Shown: in pieces, positions 11,674-21,687 of the stretch | Numbering within the stretch: position 1 is the stretch's first letter | Layout of the letters: every line of letters begins with the position of its first letter | Assembly: GCA_025602905.1 (NCBI GenBank) | Contig: JAHLKI010000009.1 | Span: forward strand, 186,001 to 250,000 | Source of the DNA: Phlyctochytrium arcticum | Taxonomy: Eukaryota; Chytridiomycota; Chytridiomycetes; Chytridiales; Chytridiaceae | Length of the DNA stretch: 64,000 nucleotides | Reading direction: 5' to 3' | The notes under the pieces: model-generated | The model's database searches: none | Told to the model about the DNA's origin: nothing | The model's input: only the letters and a program-made list of their open reading frames with translations | Translations under genes and position numbers: made by a program

Positions 11674-13376
11674 TCAAGATGTGGTGCGTAGATCCATTTC
11701 ATCGATACTCTTCTCAGTACGGATAGTGTTCTCGCTGGACGCGCGGAATGGGGAGGCAGTTGCATCCCCTTGAACACCGCCGCCAGCAGCTTTGAGAGCG
11801 TCGCGGCGGATCTCGGCTTCGTGTGCCTCATCCAGGTCAGGGCGAGGTATACAGGCAGGCTTGCCCATCACCTTCCGCACTGCCACTTCGAATGCGGCGG
11901 CGAAGAGAGTCCCGAGGACTGATCCGACGAGAGCAATAATAAACGGTGGCCAGTCGTACACTTCGTAAAAGTATTTGCGCACGCCGTCGACAAAACTACC
12001 CGTGTCGATTGTGCCGTACACAGCTACTGCGAATAGGGCAAAGATGCAGCCAAAGAGTGCAGAGCGGCCATGAACGAATCCGTTCAGTGGACGGGCCAAC
12101 CCCATAATCATTGGCAATGTGGATGTGGCCGTGACCATGTTGGTGATAAGGTAAAGTTGGTTGATTCGGTAGCCTTGTAAAGCTACGACGACCAATGGGA
12201 TGTTCACCAGTAGAACAGAGCTGCGAGCAGCCCATAGAGGGAAAGAGGGGAATCCTAGAGTCATGGCCAGGGATACAAGGGTGTCTGTCAAGGCATTTTG
12301 CAAAGAGTCAACTGCAGACTCATTCATGGTGACAGTGACCAGTACCACCAGGACAATCACCCAAATGTCGCTGCTGGTGTTGCCCTTTGTAATCAAATCG
12401 AAAAAGGCATTGTTGGAGTCTGGTCCGAGGTAACCCGCCCATGCCGCCAAAAACCCTCCAAAACCGAAGAAGAAGGCGACGCAGATGGCGATTCCCGCGC
12501 CGATCCAGGCTCCCCGGCGAAGCGTCTTTTCATCCGCGGATGCCCAGACACGTTGCCAAACGGCATCTGAAAAGAAGGAGGCCGTGGTCAGAGACACGCC
12601 CATGGTGACGATGGAGGCCCATCCCGAGTAATTTGCGCCCAGCACTGGGGTGAGTGGGGGGAGCGGGTCGGGTAAGCGGAAAGTGACGGCAATGTAGATC
12701 ATGGTGATGAAAAGGAGTGTCAGAGAGAAGATGCCCTGGAACTGATCTGTGACAATTGACACATATAGACCTCCCGCGGCCGTGTAAGCCATCGTGACGA
12801 CACCGACAATGATGATGGGAATTAAACGATTGAGACCCAGCACATTGGCAAACAGACTTCCGACTGCCGTGTACTCTGCCGTCAGGTTGATGGCCATGTT
12901 GAGCAGAACCACCAGGGAAACCCAAATTTGCATTGAGCGGCCATAACGAATGCGAGCAAAATCACCCCACGACAGAATCTTTGGGTAGGTTCCTCGAATT
13001 TTGCCACCTACATATGCTACCTGTTGTAAGGGTATTAGATTACAGTTGCTACAATATATAATGCCAAACGCACCAGCACGAGGGGAAATCCAGTTGCCAA
13101 TGCATAGCATATTAGTCCAATGTATCCAGCACCGTAAGCTGGATCTACAGTGTAGGAGGGCAGGGAAAAGACGACCCAAGAGCCAGTAGCACTGGAAAAG
13201 AAACTCCAAGCAATGACTCTTGTAGATACGGAGCGTCGTGCCGTCAGGAAAAACTCGGTGTCATCACCTGCGCCCCGACGGTAGCGGATTCGAGCAAGGA
13301 TGAGCGCCAAACTAGCAAAGAAGAGGATCACTACGATGGCCAGCGGTAGGCTAACTGCCTGCAACGTGGTTGCCAT
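11674..13376 (-). CDS. sodium:solute symporter (SSS/SLC5 family)
   Basis: Two exons, 13376-13074 and 13020-11674, give 549 residues (donor GTGCGT, acceptor ACAACAG). The protein has a short N-terminus, then about 12-13 hydrophobic segments: DTEFFLTARRSVSTRVIAWS opens the LeuT-like core, followed by SWGDFARIRYG, AYTAAGGLYVSIVTDQFQ (a hallmark of TM5-6 in the family) and TMNESAVDSLQNALTD. A cytosolic C-terminal tail is charged and serine-rich. Fungal members include urea permeases (DUR3-like), but this one is shorter and I cannot assign a substrate. It sits convergent with GUF1; the space between them contains AAAT repeats near 11655. Confidence 0.85.
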
Positions 13377-13822
13377 GTTTAAAGTAGGATCTGAGCTGGT
13401 GCTGAACGAGCCGTCGGAGCTTGGCTTTGATGGTTGTTGTTACACTTATCGCGCAAGCAAATGGGGAGATCTCTGAAGGTTATCGGCACCGATCAGCAAA
13501 GTCCACCGAACCAGAAGCCCTTTTAAACGCTGCTACTTTTTCCTCAGCGCTCTGCACGATCGTGTTGGCTATATATATAGAGACCAGAAAGCCTGAAAAA
13601 GGCCCAGCTTTTAGGCGCACAACGTATACGGGGAAAAAAAACGATGTTACCGGGAAGCCGGTGCTGAGCCACGCTTGGTATTGGGAGACATGCTCCGACC
13701 CCCGCCACGATTTACATAGGGAATGGACGATATATATATGCAACGAAATAAATAGAATAGATGTACAGAGCGGGTGGAGGTGCTATCGGAATGGGGGAGA
13801 CTTCTGCAGGGGAACTGGTTGG

Positions 13823-15046
13823 TTACTGCTGCATCCGCCGCTTCCTCCACATGACAAATTCATCAAACAAGACTGGCCCTGTAACCAAATAACATGTGGT
13901 GAGCACTTCTTCGAGGGAGAGACAGCGGCAATTATCAAAGAGCACATACATGCACTGCCTTCATCGTACTTGTCGAGGTTGGTGACCGTCAGGGTAAACT
14001 CCAGGAAGCTTTTCCACTGATCTTTATTTATCACCTTGACCGGGGTCTCCTCCTCCAAATATTCCACAAATTCTTTAGTGACAGGGTAGAAATCAGGCGG
14101 TAGCAAGATCTGCCACATTCCTTTCGCTGCAGAAACATGATGAGAGGTGGGTTCAGGATTTCACAGTTCATTGTGAACAACATACCAAGCTATAAGTGGA
14201 GTGATTAAGTAAGTCAATTGACAGGGCGCTGGCTTGATTTACATACCTCTACATTCAAGCTCCTTTGATCATCTTCTTTTGCGAAAACAAAAGCGAATAG
14301 ATACAAGTCCCGAAATTCATCAGAGCGCCCTCTTATGGAACGGAAATGGTCCAGGTATTTGACGAGTTTCTCGTCCGAGTCCACTCTGCACGTTACGGAT
14401 GATTAGGGTATGGGCAAGCAAGAAATTGGTCAATCATGCTAACCCAAGTTTGGTCATTCCTTCCACCCACTCATTCTTTTGGAAAAATCCCATGTTTTGG
14501 GCCTTCAACTTGAACGCAACCACCAAAATCTCAATCTTAAACCCCGCATTAACACCAATGGTTACAGGAAGTAGACGTCAAAAACTTTACCGCTGCTGGA
14601 TCAACTCCAATGTTTTGGCAAAATGTGACCATACCATCTGGTCCAATCACTCCAGGGTCATCGGGATCTTTATCGTATTGAGCTCAGGGAGACGTCTGAT
14701 GGAAATTCGAAATGCTGGGCTCACCTTCATATGTGGCAAACCATTTCATACATCGGTCTGCAGAAAACCGGCTGGTACTCTGTTACATACAATCATAAAC
14801 ATGCCATCAACAGATATGAAAGCGAACGATTTCAAACCATATCGTCCTCCAAAGACGTCGCTTTTGACCTGAGGCAATTAAAGGTCAGCCTGATGGCAAA
14901 GAGCATGTCAACATAGAAGCATTGGCTGACCGTATTCGTTTCGCGGCGGCAGTGGTAGTGGGTGTGGTGGTTGTGGCAGTCTTTGTTCGCTTGCGGGCAG
15001 TGGTTGTGGTTGAAGTGGCTGTACTGGCTCTTTTCTTAGGGGGCAT
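13823..15046 (-). CDS. DCN1: DCN1-like cullin neddylation factor with a 4-nt micro-exon
   Basis: A scaffold-type E3 that binds Ubc12 and cullin through its PONY domain. The N-terminus is a Lys/Arg/Thr-rich tail (MPPKKRAST...), like DCNL4/5. In-phase exons after that: 14757-14725 (DRCMKWFATYE), 14667-14591 (DPDDPGVIGPDGM), 14535-14444 (ILVVAFKLKAQNMGFF), 14385-14247 (VDSDEKLVKYLDHF to AKEDDQRSLNVE), a 4-nt exon at 14189-14186 (CTTG), 14126-13950 (KGMWQILLPPDFYP, NKDQWKSFLEFTLT) and 13878-13823 (WPVLFDEFVMWRKRR). The 4-nt exon is needed to keep frame and yields NVE-LA-KGMWQ, matching family alignments. How the first exon joins exon 14757 is not resolved. Confidence 0.9.
14186..14189 (-). other. 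4-nt micro-exon of the DCN1-like gene
   Basis: CTTG is flanked on the minus strand by TATAG before it and GTATGT after it. The upstream intron (57 nt) has a TTGAC-like branch site and the downstream one (59 nt) ends TTTCTGCAG. Skipping it would shift the frame just before the conserved WQILLPPDF block. Confidence 0.8.
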
Positions 15047-15049
15047 ATT

Positions 15050-15574
15050 CTTCAAAGTGCCTAGAAACACTGACAGTTGATATAAGAAACTGACTGTATA
15101 CAGCCGCTTGCGATAATTGACCGAGGGCTCTCTACCTCCAAGCTGCGTGGCTGCTAAAACAATCCCAGATCAAAGAAAACCAGGCCGTCCTGAAAGAGAG
15201 TACCATACAAGTCTGGCTATGCACAACACGGTAAAGCGTCCCAATATCCTATACAATTAGTGCCATTGACTCCAAACTCCAACGGCAAAGACGGCACAGG
15301 CAAGGCAACTGTTGAGAGTCAGGTTTGGGTTGAGAGTCTTGAGACGCCGGATCATGAAAGAGCCAGCCACCGGCAAGTGGAAGCATCTCAAAACTTTCTC
15401 ACGCCGCCTCTGGCCGGGCTGGCCAAAACCCCCAAGATCGATTTCGAAAAATGCTGAAATTTGGATATCAAACGTAAAAAAAGTAAACTCGTTAACTACT
15501 ACTAAGTAAAAACCCCTAGGCTAATCTAGACTACATTGGAAGGCTATATCAAATACCCGGGTATGAAGAACATA
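15050..15574 (+). other. intergenic, no gene seen
   Basis: Between the DCN1-like start and the 3' end of the Bem1-like gene on the same strand. Only short chance frames; no conserved product recognised. Confidence 0.5.
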
Positions 15575-17424
15575 TCAGTTTGCATGAAGAACAATCTTAT
15601 CCCAGCGACCCCGCACCAGAACCGCCCAATCCTGATCTCCTTGCAATTGAACGAGCATTCCGCACTCATCCTTATACCAAAGAGAGACATCTTGCCGTGA
15701 AGCCCATCCTTTTCCGCACCTGGACCCTGGACTCAGCAGTTTTGCGTGTACGTCGCGCAATAGCTCATCAAAAGTAGTGTTTTCAAACACTCGCCACACA
15801 ATAGTTTCGTCTGACCCTATGTGCAACTTGACTTTGACATCGGCTGACGGAGGAGCACTCAATTGGGATGACGGGGCTGAAGGCGACAGATTGGATGGAT
15901 GGGATGAAGCAGATAACCCGGAAAGAAACGCCGTGCTGGAATCCCCCCGCCGGTGGTCGCCTGCCCTGGGAAGCGTCGAGTACGCGGTATAATCGCTAAT
16001 CAGGTCCATCAGCGTCGAGCTAGTATCTGCCACATCTGCCTGAATCGAAACATCGTCCTTCCGCGGCATAAAGAAACGGTTCAAGGCAGGGGATGACTTG
16101 ATGGGTGGTGGAAGGTTGACCAAGTCCGTCAGATACAAGTCAAGAGCAGCTTTTCGTTTCGATTGCTCTGCTGGAGAAGGAGGTGTGAAATCCGGTAACG
16201 AGCCCGCTTTTGCTGACGGGGCCGTCAAGCGTCTTGGCGCGGCAGGGGGAGCCGGCGGAAGGAAGGGTATAACCCGCGGAAAATTTGGATTGCGGCCAGA
16301 CTGAACTGGGAATTGGCTAAGAAGCGCAACGTGAAGAGCCCAAAAATCGTCAAATACTCGCAGTAGCACTTGCTTTGAGTTATCGTCCAAGGTCGCGTCG
16401 ACGACGTACTGCGTTCGACCATCAGGAAGAACATTGTCGGTCTGCACATGAGTGGAAACGATAGTAGGCATGACTTGACGCATGCCGGGGACGCTGCTGG
16501 CATTGGAAGGAAAAGCTTGAGCATGACCAAAAGGATGAGCTGATGTAGGACTCGTCGGAGACTGCATTGTAGATGAGTGTTTACTGCCACGAGAGGAGGT
16601 GCCAAAGTACGATGAAGCGACAGATGATGTGGTCCGAACTGGAAAACCATTGGCAAATGAATCGGATGGGTAATAGGCCGATGGCGAAGAGCTAGACGTT
16701 GTCGATTGATGAAACTCTGAATAACGCGGGTCTTGTGGGGGATCCGAACTGAGATAGCCGTGCTCTGTATCCCGCCGCCTACTGCGAGTATCCTCTGAGC
16801 CATATTCATCTGTTCTACCTTGGTAAGGACGAGTGTCGTGTCGGCTGCGGCTGCGACTCCTGCTACGGCTACGGCTACGCTCTCGATCTGATTGAGAAGA
16901 TGGGTTCAAGTATAAGCTTGGTTGCTCAGACTGTTCAGGCATGCGCCCGTAGTATGGATGTGGTGAATATGCCGGTGTCGTCGAAAGGGGCGGCGGGGCT
17001 TCAGTGGGTCGCTTATCGAGCGCTTGAAAGTGCGAGACTGGTACCAAACCTTTCACGCGCGCAGCCGGGTTCATCACTTCATAGTAGTAGTCATCGCTGT
17101 CATTGATGACCTGCAATAACTGGTTAGAGAAAAAGGCCTACGCGACAGGCAGCAACAACCACTCACAAAGAAGAAATCACCCTTCTCAAACGCAAGTTCG
17201 TACGCACGTTGTGGGCGGAAGGATCGGGCAGCTTTGATCACCTTCTTTGGTGGCAAATCAAAGACGCTGTCCACTTGTGGTTGCGAAGCAGCTCGCAGCG
17301 GAGCTATTGGCGCGGAGGTGTTGGCTGTCATTGGTGAGCTTCGCCAGTGGGCAGAGCTTGGAGGTGGCGGTTCTTGTTCTCGATAATGATGCTGATGAGT
17401 GGAGTAGCTTGCAGCAGACAGCAT
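15575..17424 (-). CDS. Bem1-like SH3-PX-PB1 polarity scaffold
   Basis: Two exons, 17424-17167 and 17110-15575, encode 597 residues. The SH3 domain spans the splice (KVIKAARSFRPQRAYELAFEKGDFFF then VINDSDDYYYEVMN to GLVPVSHFQ). A long Ser/Pro/Arg-rich linker follows, including an RSRSRSRS run. The PX domain is in the centre (TQYVVDATLDDNSKQVLLRVFDDFWALHVALL, FPRVIPFLPPAPP, LDLYLTDLVNLP), and the C-terminus is a PB1 domain (VKLHIGSDETIVWRVFENTTFDELLRDV). Bem1 links Cdc42, its GEF Cdc24 (through PB1) and PAK kinases at growth sites. Yeast Bem1 has two SH3 domains; this protein shows only the one next to PX, so it may be a shorter Scd2/Bem1 relative or a NoxR-like adaptor. Confidence 0.85.
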
Positions 17425-18720
17425 GCCTTCTCTAATATTCCAATAGCAGGTTGAACAGGGTGAAGAGGTCTCGAGGGGGGGAAAGCGGGACGGAGAGAAG
17501 CTTAAAGCAAGTAAGGTGATGAATAGGGATCGTCAGGTATGTTCGACCTCTGGGTTCGATTTAATGACACACGCGTTGAATATGATAGTGATCAGAATTA
17601 GGTTGCGTTGAGTTGCTGGAATTTTCAGTTACGGACGAGCTTGCAGCGGGACTGACAAAGATGACAGTTTCGTAGATTCAGGATTAGGCACAACAACAGG
17701 GGATCGCCAGTCTTGTAAACTTGGTGGCAAACTACCCCCAAGTACCAGGTACATCTACTGTTTTTCTTTGCCGCTGTTGTTGTCGTTGTCAAGGGGCAGA
17801 GGGCCCACAGCACGGTAGCGGCTAGTAGTTCGCACAAACGGGTCGAAGAACTTCATGCCAGTTCTGTGCCAAGTTCTCTCTGGGTGTGTTCTGCATGTTG
17901 AAGAAGAGTGTGACGGCGGCACTGCTCAAGACAGTCTTCAACAAATTGCGGACAGCTTCGTGCGACATTCCGCGATCCGTGGTCCCGGCCTATCGCCGCT
18001 CGTGTGACTTGGAAGCATGACACTTTCGATTTGGATTTTCATCGATACTTGATTTCTGTTCTTTGAATCTTTGATTGGCATTTTGATATTGAAACCTCAT
18101 GCAGAGTGATGCAGAGTTGCTACATGTCATCCGAGCTCGATTTTACCTATGTGAGCATGTCAGGTATTGCTGGTCAATTTATGTAGTAAACTGCTGGACT
18201 AATTAGTGCATTTGGGAAATTGCCCGCACCGCTACCCAGTCATTAACGATGCGATTTTCGTTACATATGAGTGACTTATCATATTATTATACCGGGATAG
18301 ATACTCTCGCCAAGCAGCAAGCACCAGGCCAAGGCCAAGCGCGATCAACTTACTGTTAGAATCGGTGGCATGACATTCTCGTCGTGTTTCAGGTTCGATC
18401 ATGCTTGACTTTCCGCATTAGCTTTCTAAGAAGAACATCAAGGACCCCCATTCTGCCACCGGTTCTTGCTATTCAACAGCCTCCTTCAACGGCACTGATG
18501 GGCCATGTGCATTAAAATGTTTGCACAATTACCATTAGCTAACCGTCCAACAGACTGCAAAGACTAACCTTAACAGGACAAACTCAGCGATCCCGATCAT
18601 TACTCTGCCGAAAGACACCCACGGAATTTCTGCCAGAAGCTTGACAATGCGAGTACCCGTAATCACAAGTTGGATTTACCAAAAGAATTGTGAGGGCATT
18701 CTCAGGAGGGCATTGGTTTC
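17425..18720 (+). other. intergenic, promoter side of the Bem1-like gene
   Basis: About 1.3 kb with no supported gene. Only short chance frames and no recognised RNA gene. Confidence 0.5.
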
Positions 18721-19442
18721 GTAGGAAACTGTTTTCCTCCGCGCACCCTGCCCGTCCATTTTCGGCTTTATTTTTCGCCTTTTCTGGCCTTTATTACCAC
18801 TTTACGTAATCCCGCTCTGCTTCTCCGCTTCTCCTGAACCATTCACCTTCTTTCTATATCGCCTTCTACTTTTTTTTCCTGCTTCACCACTTCCCCCCCT
18901 TTCCCCCCCCCCCTACTCTTCTCAACCGCAATTCCATTTATCTTCTCTTCACTTTTTTTAACCTGTTTTTAAAGCTATAAGCGCTCTCAGTCTTGGATAC
19001 TGCTTTCCTAAACCTTTCCCTCCACGCCTCCGTTTGTTTTTATCTGGCTTCCATTTGTATTTTGGGCTCTAATGTTTCAGTGTTTTCTCGACTTGCTCTT
19101 TCTCAACTTGTTTTGCGCGTTGCAATCGACTCTTTTCTCGTTTCTAGCTTGTAGTACTCTGCCCAACTGTGTGCCGGCTTCCCCCTCCGCGCTATGCTAC
19201 TTTCTCTCTACCTCCTTTGGCTTGGTGCTCATTTATTGTTCACATCCTCTTCCACATATTTCTCGAATAAAATCCCCGCTGTTACCAGATATTTGCCTGC
19301 TAAGTACCACTCTTTGCATTTTTACTTTCGCGTGTCAGAAACTGATCGCGTCGTCGCTAACTAGATTTTGCTGCTGTCCCCCATTCCATCTTGTACTCAC
19401 TATTCATCACTTCATTTACCCTTTCTCTCAAGGTTGCCTCCA

Positions 19443-19601
19443 CTTCTTTTGTAAACTGACTGTTTGTTGCCTTTACCCGCATCCGCGGACGAATACCTAT
19501 TGGTACTATATGGTTGTCTCCAATTCTTTTGTAAACTGACTGTTTTGAGGCCCTCACCCGCATGTCCGGACGGGTACCTATTGGTAGTATGTCAGTTCTG
19601 G
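19443..19601 (+). repeat. two-unit tandem repeat, 79-bp period
   Basis: Unit 1 (19443-19521) and unit 2 (19522-19601) share TTCTTTTGTAAACTGACTGT, ACCCGCAT, CCGCGGACG/TCCGGACGG and ACCTATTGGTA, with scattered substitutions. Confidence 0.85.
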
Positions 19602-19748
19602 CCCTTCTCTCCACTTCTTTCCTGCATTGTTCCCCGTTCTTTCTCGGTATATTCCGTTCTGTCTGATGTGAACCATTGTCCAGCAAGGGATGAGCTCATA
19701 CAGAGCTTGACTCGACCGAAGGGAGAGTCAAGCGATCCTCGGTTTTGA

Positions 19749-19852
19749 GCCATCTTTCTGCAACGGATGAGCCCGATCCAGATTCGCTCGACTCTCCCTT
19801 CGGTCGAGCCAAGCTCGGTCTGGATCGGGCTCATCCGTTGCAGAAAGATGGC
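19749..19852. repeat. perfect 34-bp inverted repeat, 36-bp spacer
   Basis: Arms 19749-19782 and 19819-19852 are exact reverse complements (GCCATCTTTCTGCAACGG... against ...CCGTTGCAGAAAGATGGC). The spacer carries a second motif, GACTCTCCCTTCGGTCGAG, which is the reverse complement of a motif just outside the palindrome at about 19708-19731; that outer copy also forms its own hairpin (CTTGACTC / GAGTCAAG, 19706-19732). Confidence 0.9.
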
Positions 19853-20139
19853 GAGCCGCGCTATATTACTCTCTCAAGTGACATGTACCGGGGCGATTTT
19901 GACGCAATGCTTACAATTTCGGGTATTTTGATCTTTTTGGTTTTGTCCCCTTAACTTTTTTGCGATCTTATTCTATGTTCTATGTTTTCCGGTTCGGTCT
20001 CTTCCAGGGTGCCTTCTTCGAACATAACGTTTTCACCGTAGTTCTATCCCTTCCGCTCTTCTGCAGATGGTCATCGTCCTTCCGTTCCTTCCATCACTCT
20101 TGTTTTGTTCTTTCCCTCTTATTAGTTCCGCTTGTTTAC

Positions 20140-21440
20140 CTAGCTTCCATTTCCCTTCAATATTTGAGACCATTTTGTTTTGGGCATTGTTAACAATGCC
20201 CTTTGTTTCATACGATACGAATTTACGTATAACCGCTCCTAAAACTGATTTCCTTTCGCCATATACCCTTTCACTTCCACGGTGGCTCTCTTCTCGTTGA
20301 TCTTCTTATTACATTTCCTTTCTTTGGACAACCACTGTTGTTAGACTGAGATACTCGCTGCCCAATGTCTCGTATTCCGTCCTTTTCTTCCCCTGCTTAT
20401 GGGTACTTTCCTCTGCTACTCTTTGTTGCCTCTCCCTCCGAGTACATCATCAATATGTTACCTTCTGCGATATGGACTCCTTCTCTTGCCACTTCCGCTT
20501 GTTTACCTTCAACTTCTCAATGTCTTCACAACGTTGATTTTATGCAAAGAATGGATTTTCACCCAGCATATCTATTGCTTCATATTCGTTTTCTGCATCT
20601 AAAGTAGCTTCCATTTCTCTTCAATATGCGAGACTATTTTTTTTTGTTTTATAGGAAAGGAATCTACGTCGGAAACTGCTCCCAAAATTGATTTCCTTTC
20701 GCCATATACCCTTTCCAATCCATGGTCGCTCTCTTCTTCTCGTTGATCTCCTTATGAGATTTTGTTTCTTTGCAAGACCACTGTTGTTGAAGTAAGATAC
20801 CCACTGCCCATTGTCTCTTATTCCGTCTCTTTCTTCCCCTGCTTATGGGCTACTTTTCTCTGTCACTCATTTTTCTGTTGGCACTTCCGCGTGTTTACCT
20901 TCTACTTCTCCATGTCTTCACAACCCTGATTTTATGCAAATAATGGATATTTACCTGCTACATCTCTACATCTCTTCAACATATCTATTATTCTTTATTC
21001 GTTTTCTGCTTCTGATGTACCATTCCATTCCTCTTAAATATTTGAGACCATTTTGTTTTATACGATACGAATCGTATAACCACTCCTACAATTGATTCAT
21101 TGCCTTTGCCTTCCGTGGTCCCTCTCTTCGCGTTGATCTCCTTATCACATTTCCCTTCTTTGCATTACCACTGTTGTTGGACTGAAGTACCCGCTGCCCA
21201 TTGTCTACTATTCCTTCCTGTTCTTCCCCTGGCTATGGGCTACTTAGTTCTCTTACTCTTTTTTGGCTCTCCCTTCGAAAACATCACCAAAAACCTTCTG
21301 GGATACTGACTCCTTCTCTTGGCACTTCCGCTTACTTACCTTCCACTTTTCTTCACCATTCTGCAACCCTCAATAATGCATTTCTACCTTCCACTTCGAT
21401 TCACCTCTTTACAACCCCAAAATTATAGTTTTACCCTCTA
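20140..21440 (+). repeat. three diverged tandem units of about 400-450 bp
   Basis: Landmarks recur in the same order: CTTCCATTTC..TTCAATAT, GAGAC.ATTTTGTTTT, GATTTCCTTTCGCCATATAC (20247 and 20690; degraded near 21092), CTCTCTTC..CGTTGATC, CCACTGTTGTTG and TCTTCCCCTG.TTATGGG. Spacing is about 443 then about 402 bp. Confidence 0.75.
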
Positions 21441-21687
21441 CATATTCCTCATCTCTTTACTGATTTTTTCTTACGAAACCTGCCTCCTCCAGTCCCGACG
21501 AGGGGCGTCCTCTATTGGTTAATTTTTGAGGATCTATATGCCCGGATTTGTTCAAATGGAAATTTCGATCGGGGGATTCGGGGCAGCGCTCGCGACTGGC
21601 CTGCTGGCCTGGCCATAAAAAGCGCACCCAATCTTGCCCCCCCAACCCACCCCCACCCCACACATTGCTTATAGTACGCTATTTATA

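Larger units (their letters stand above)
18720..21560 (+). repeat. pyrimidine-rich non-coding tract with degenerate tandem repeats
   Basis: About 2.8 kb in which the + strand is dominated by C and T (many TTCC, CTTCC and CCCTTT runs). Open frames here are hydrophobic by composition and change frame constantly, so none is accepted. Inside are a two-unit tandem repeat, a perfect inverted repeat, and a diverged array of roughly 400-450 bp units (listed separately). It lies directly upstream of the FG-nucleoporin gene. Confidence 0.7.

Noticed and set aside
19072..19539. 155-residue hydrophobic frame in the pyrimidine-rich tract
   Set aside because: C/T-rich DNA codes for F, L, S and P in any frame; no conserved motif or splice support.
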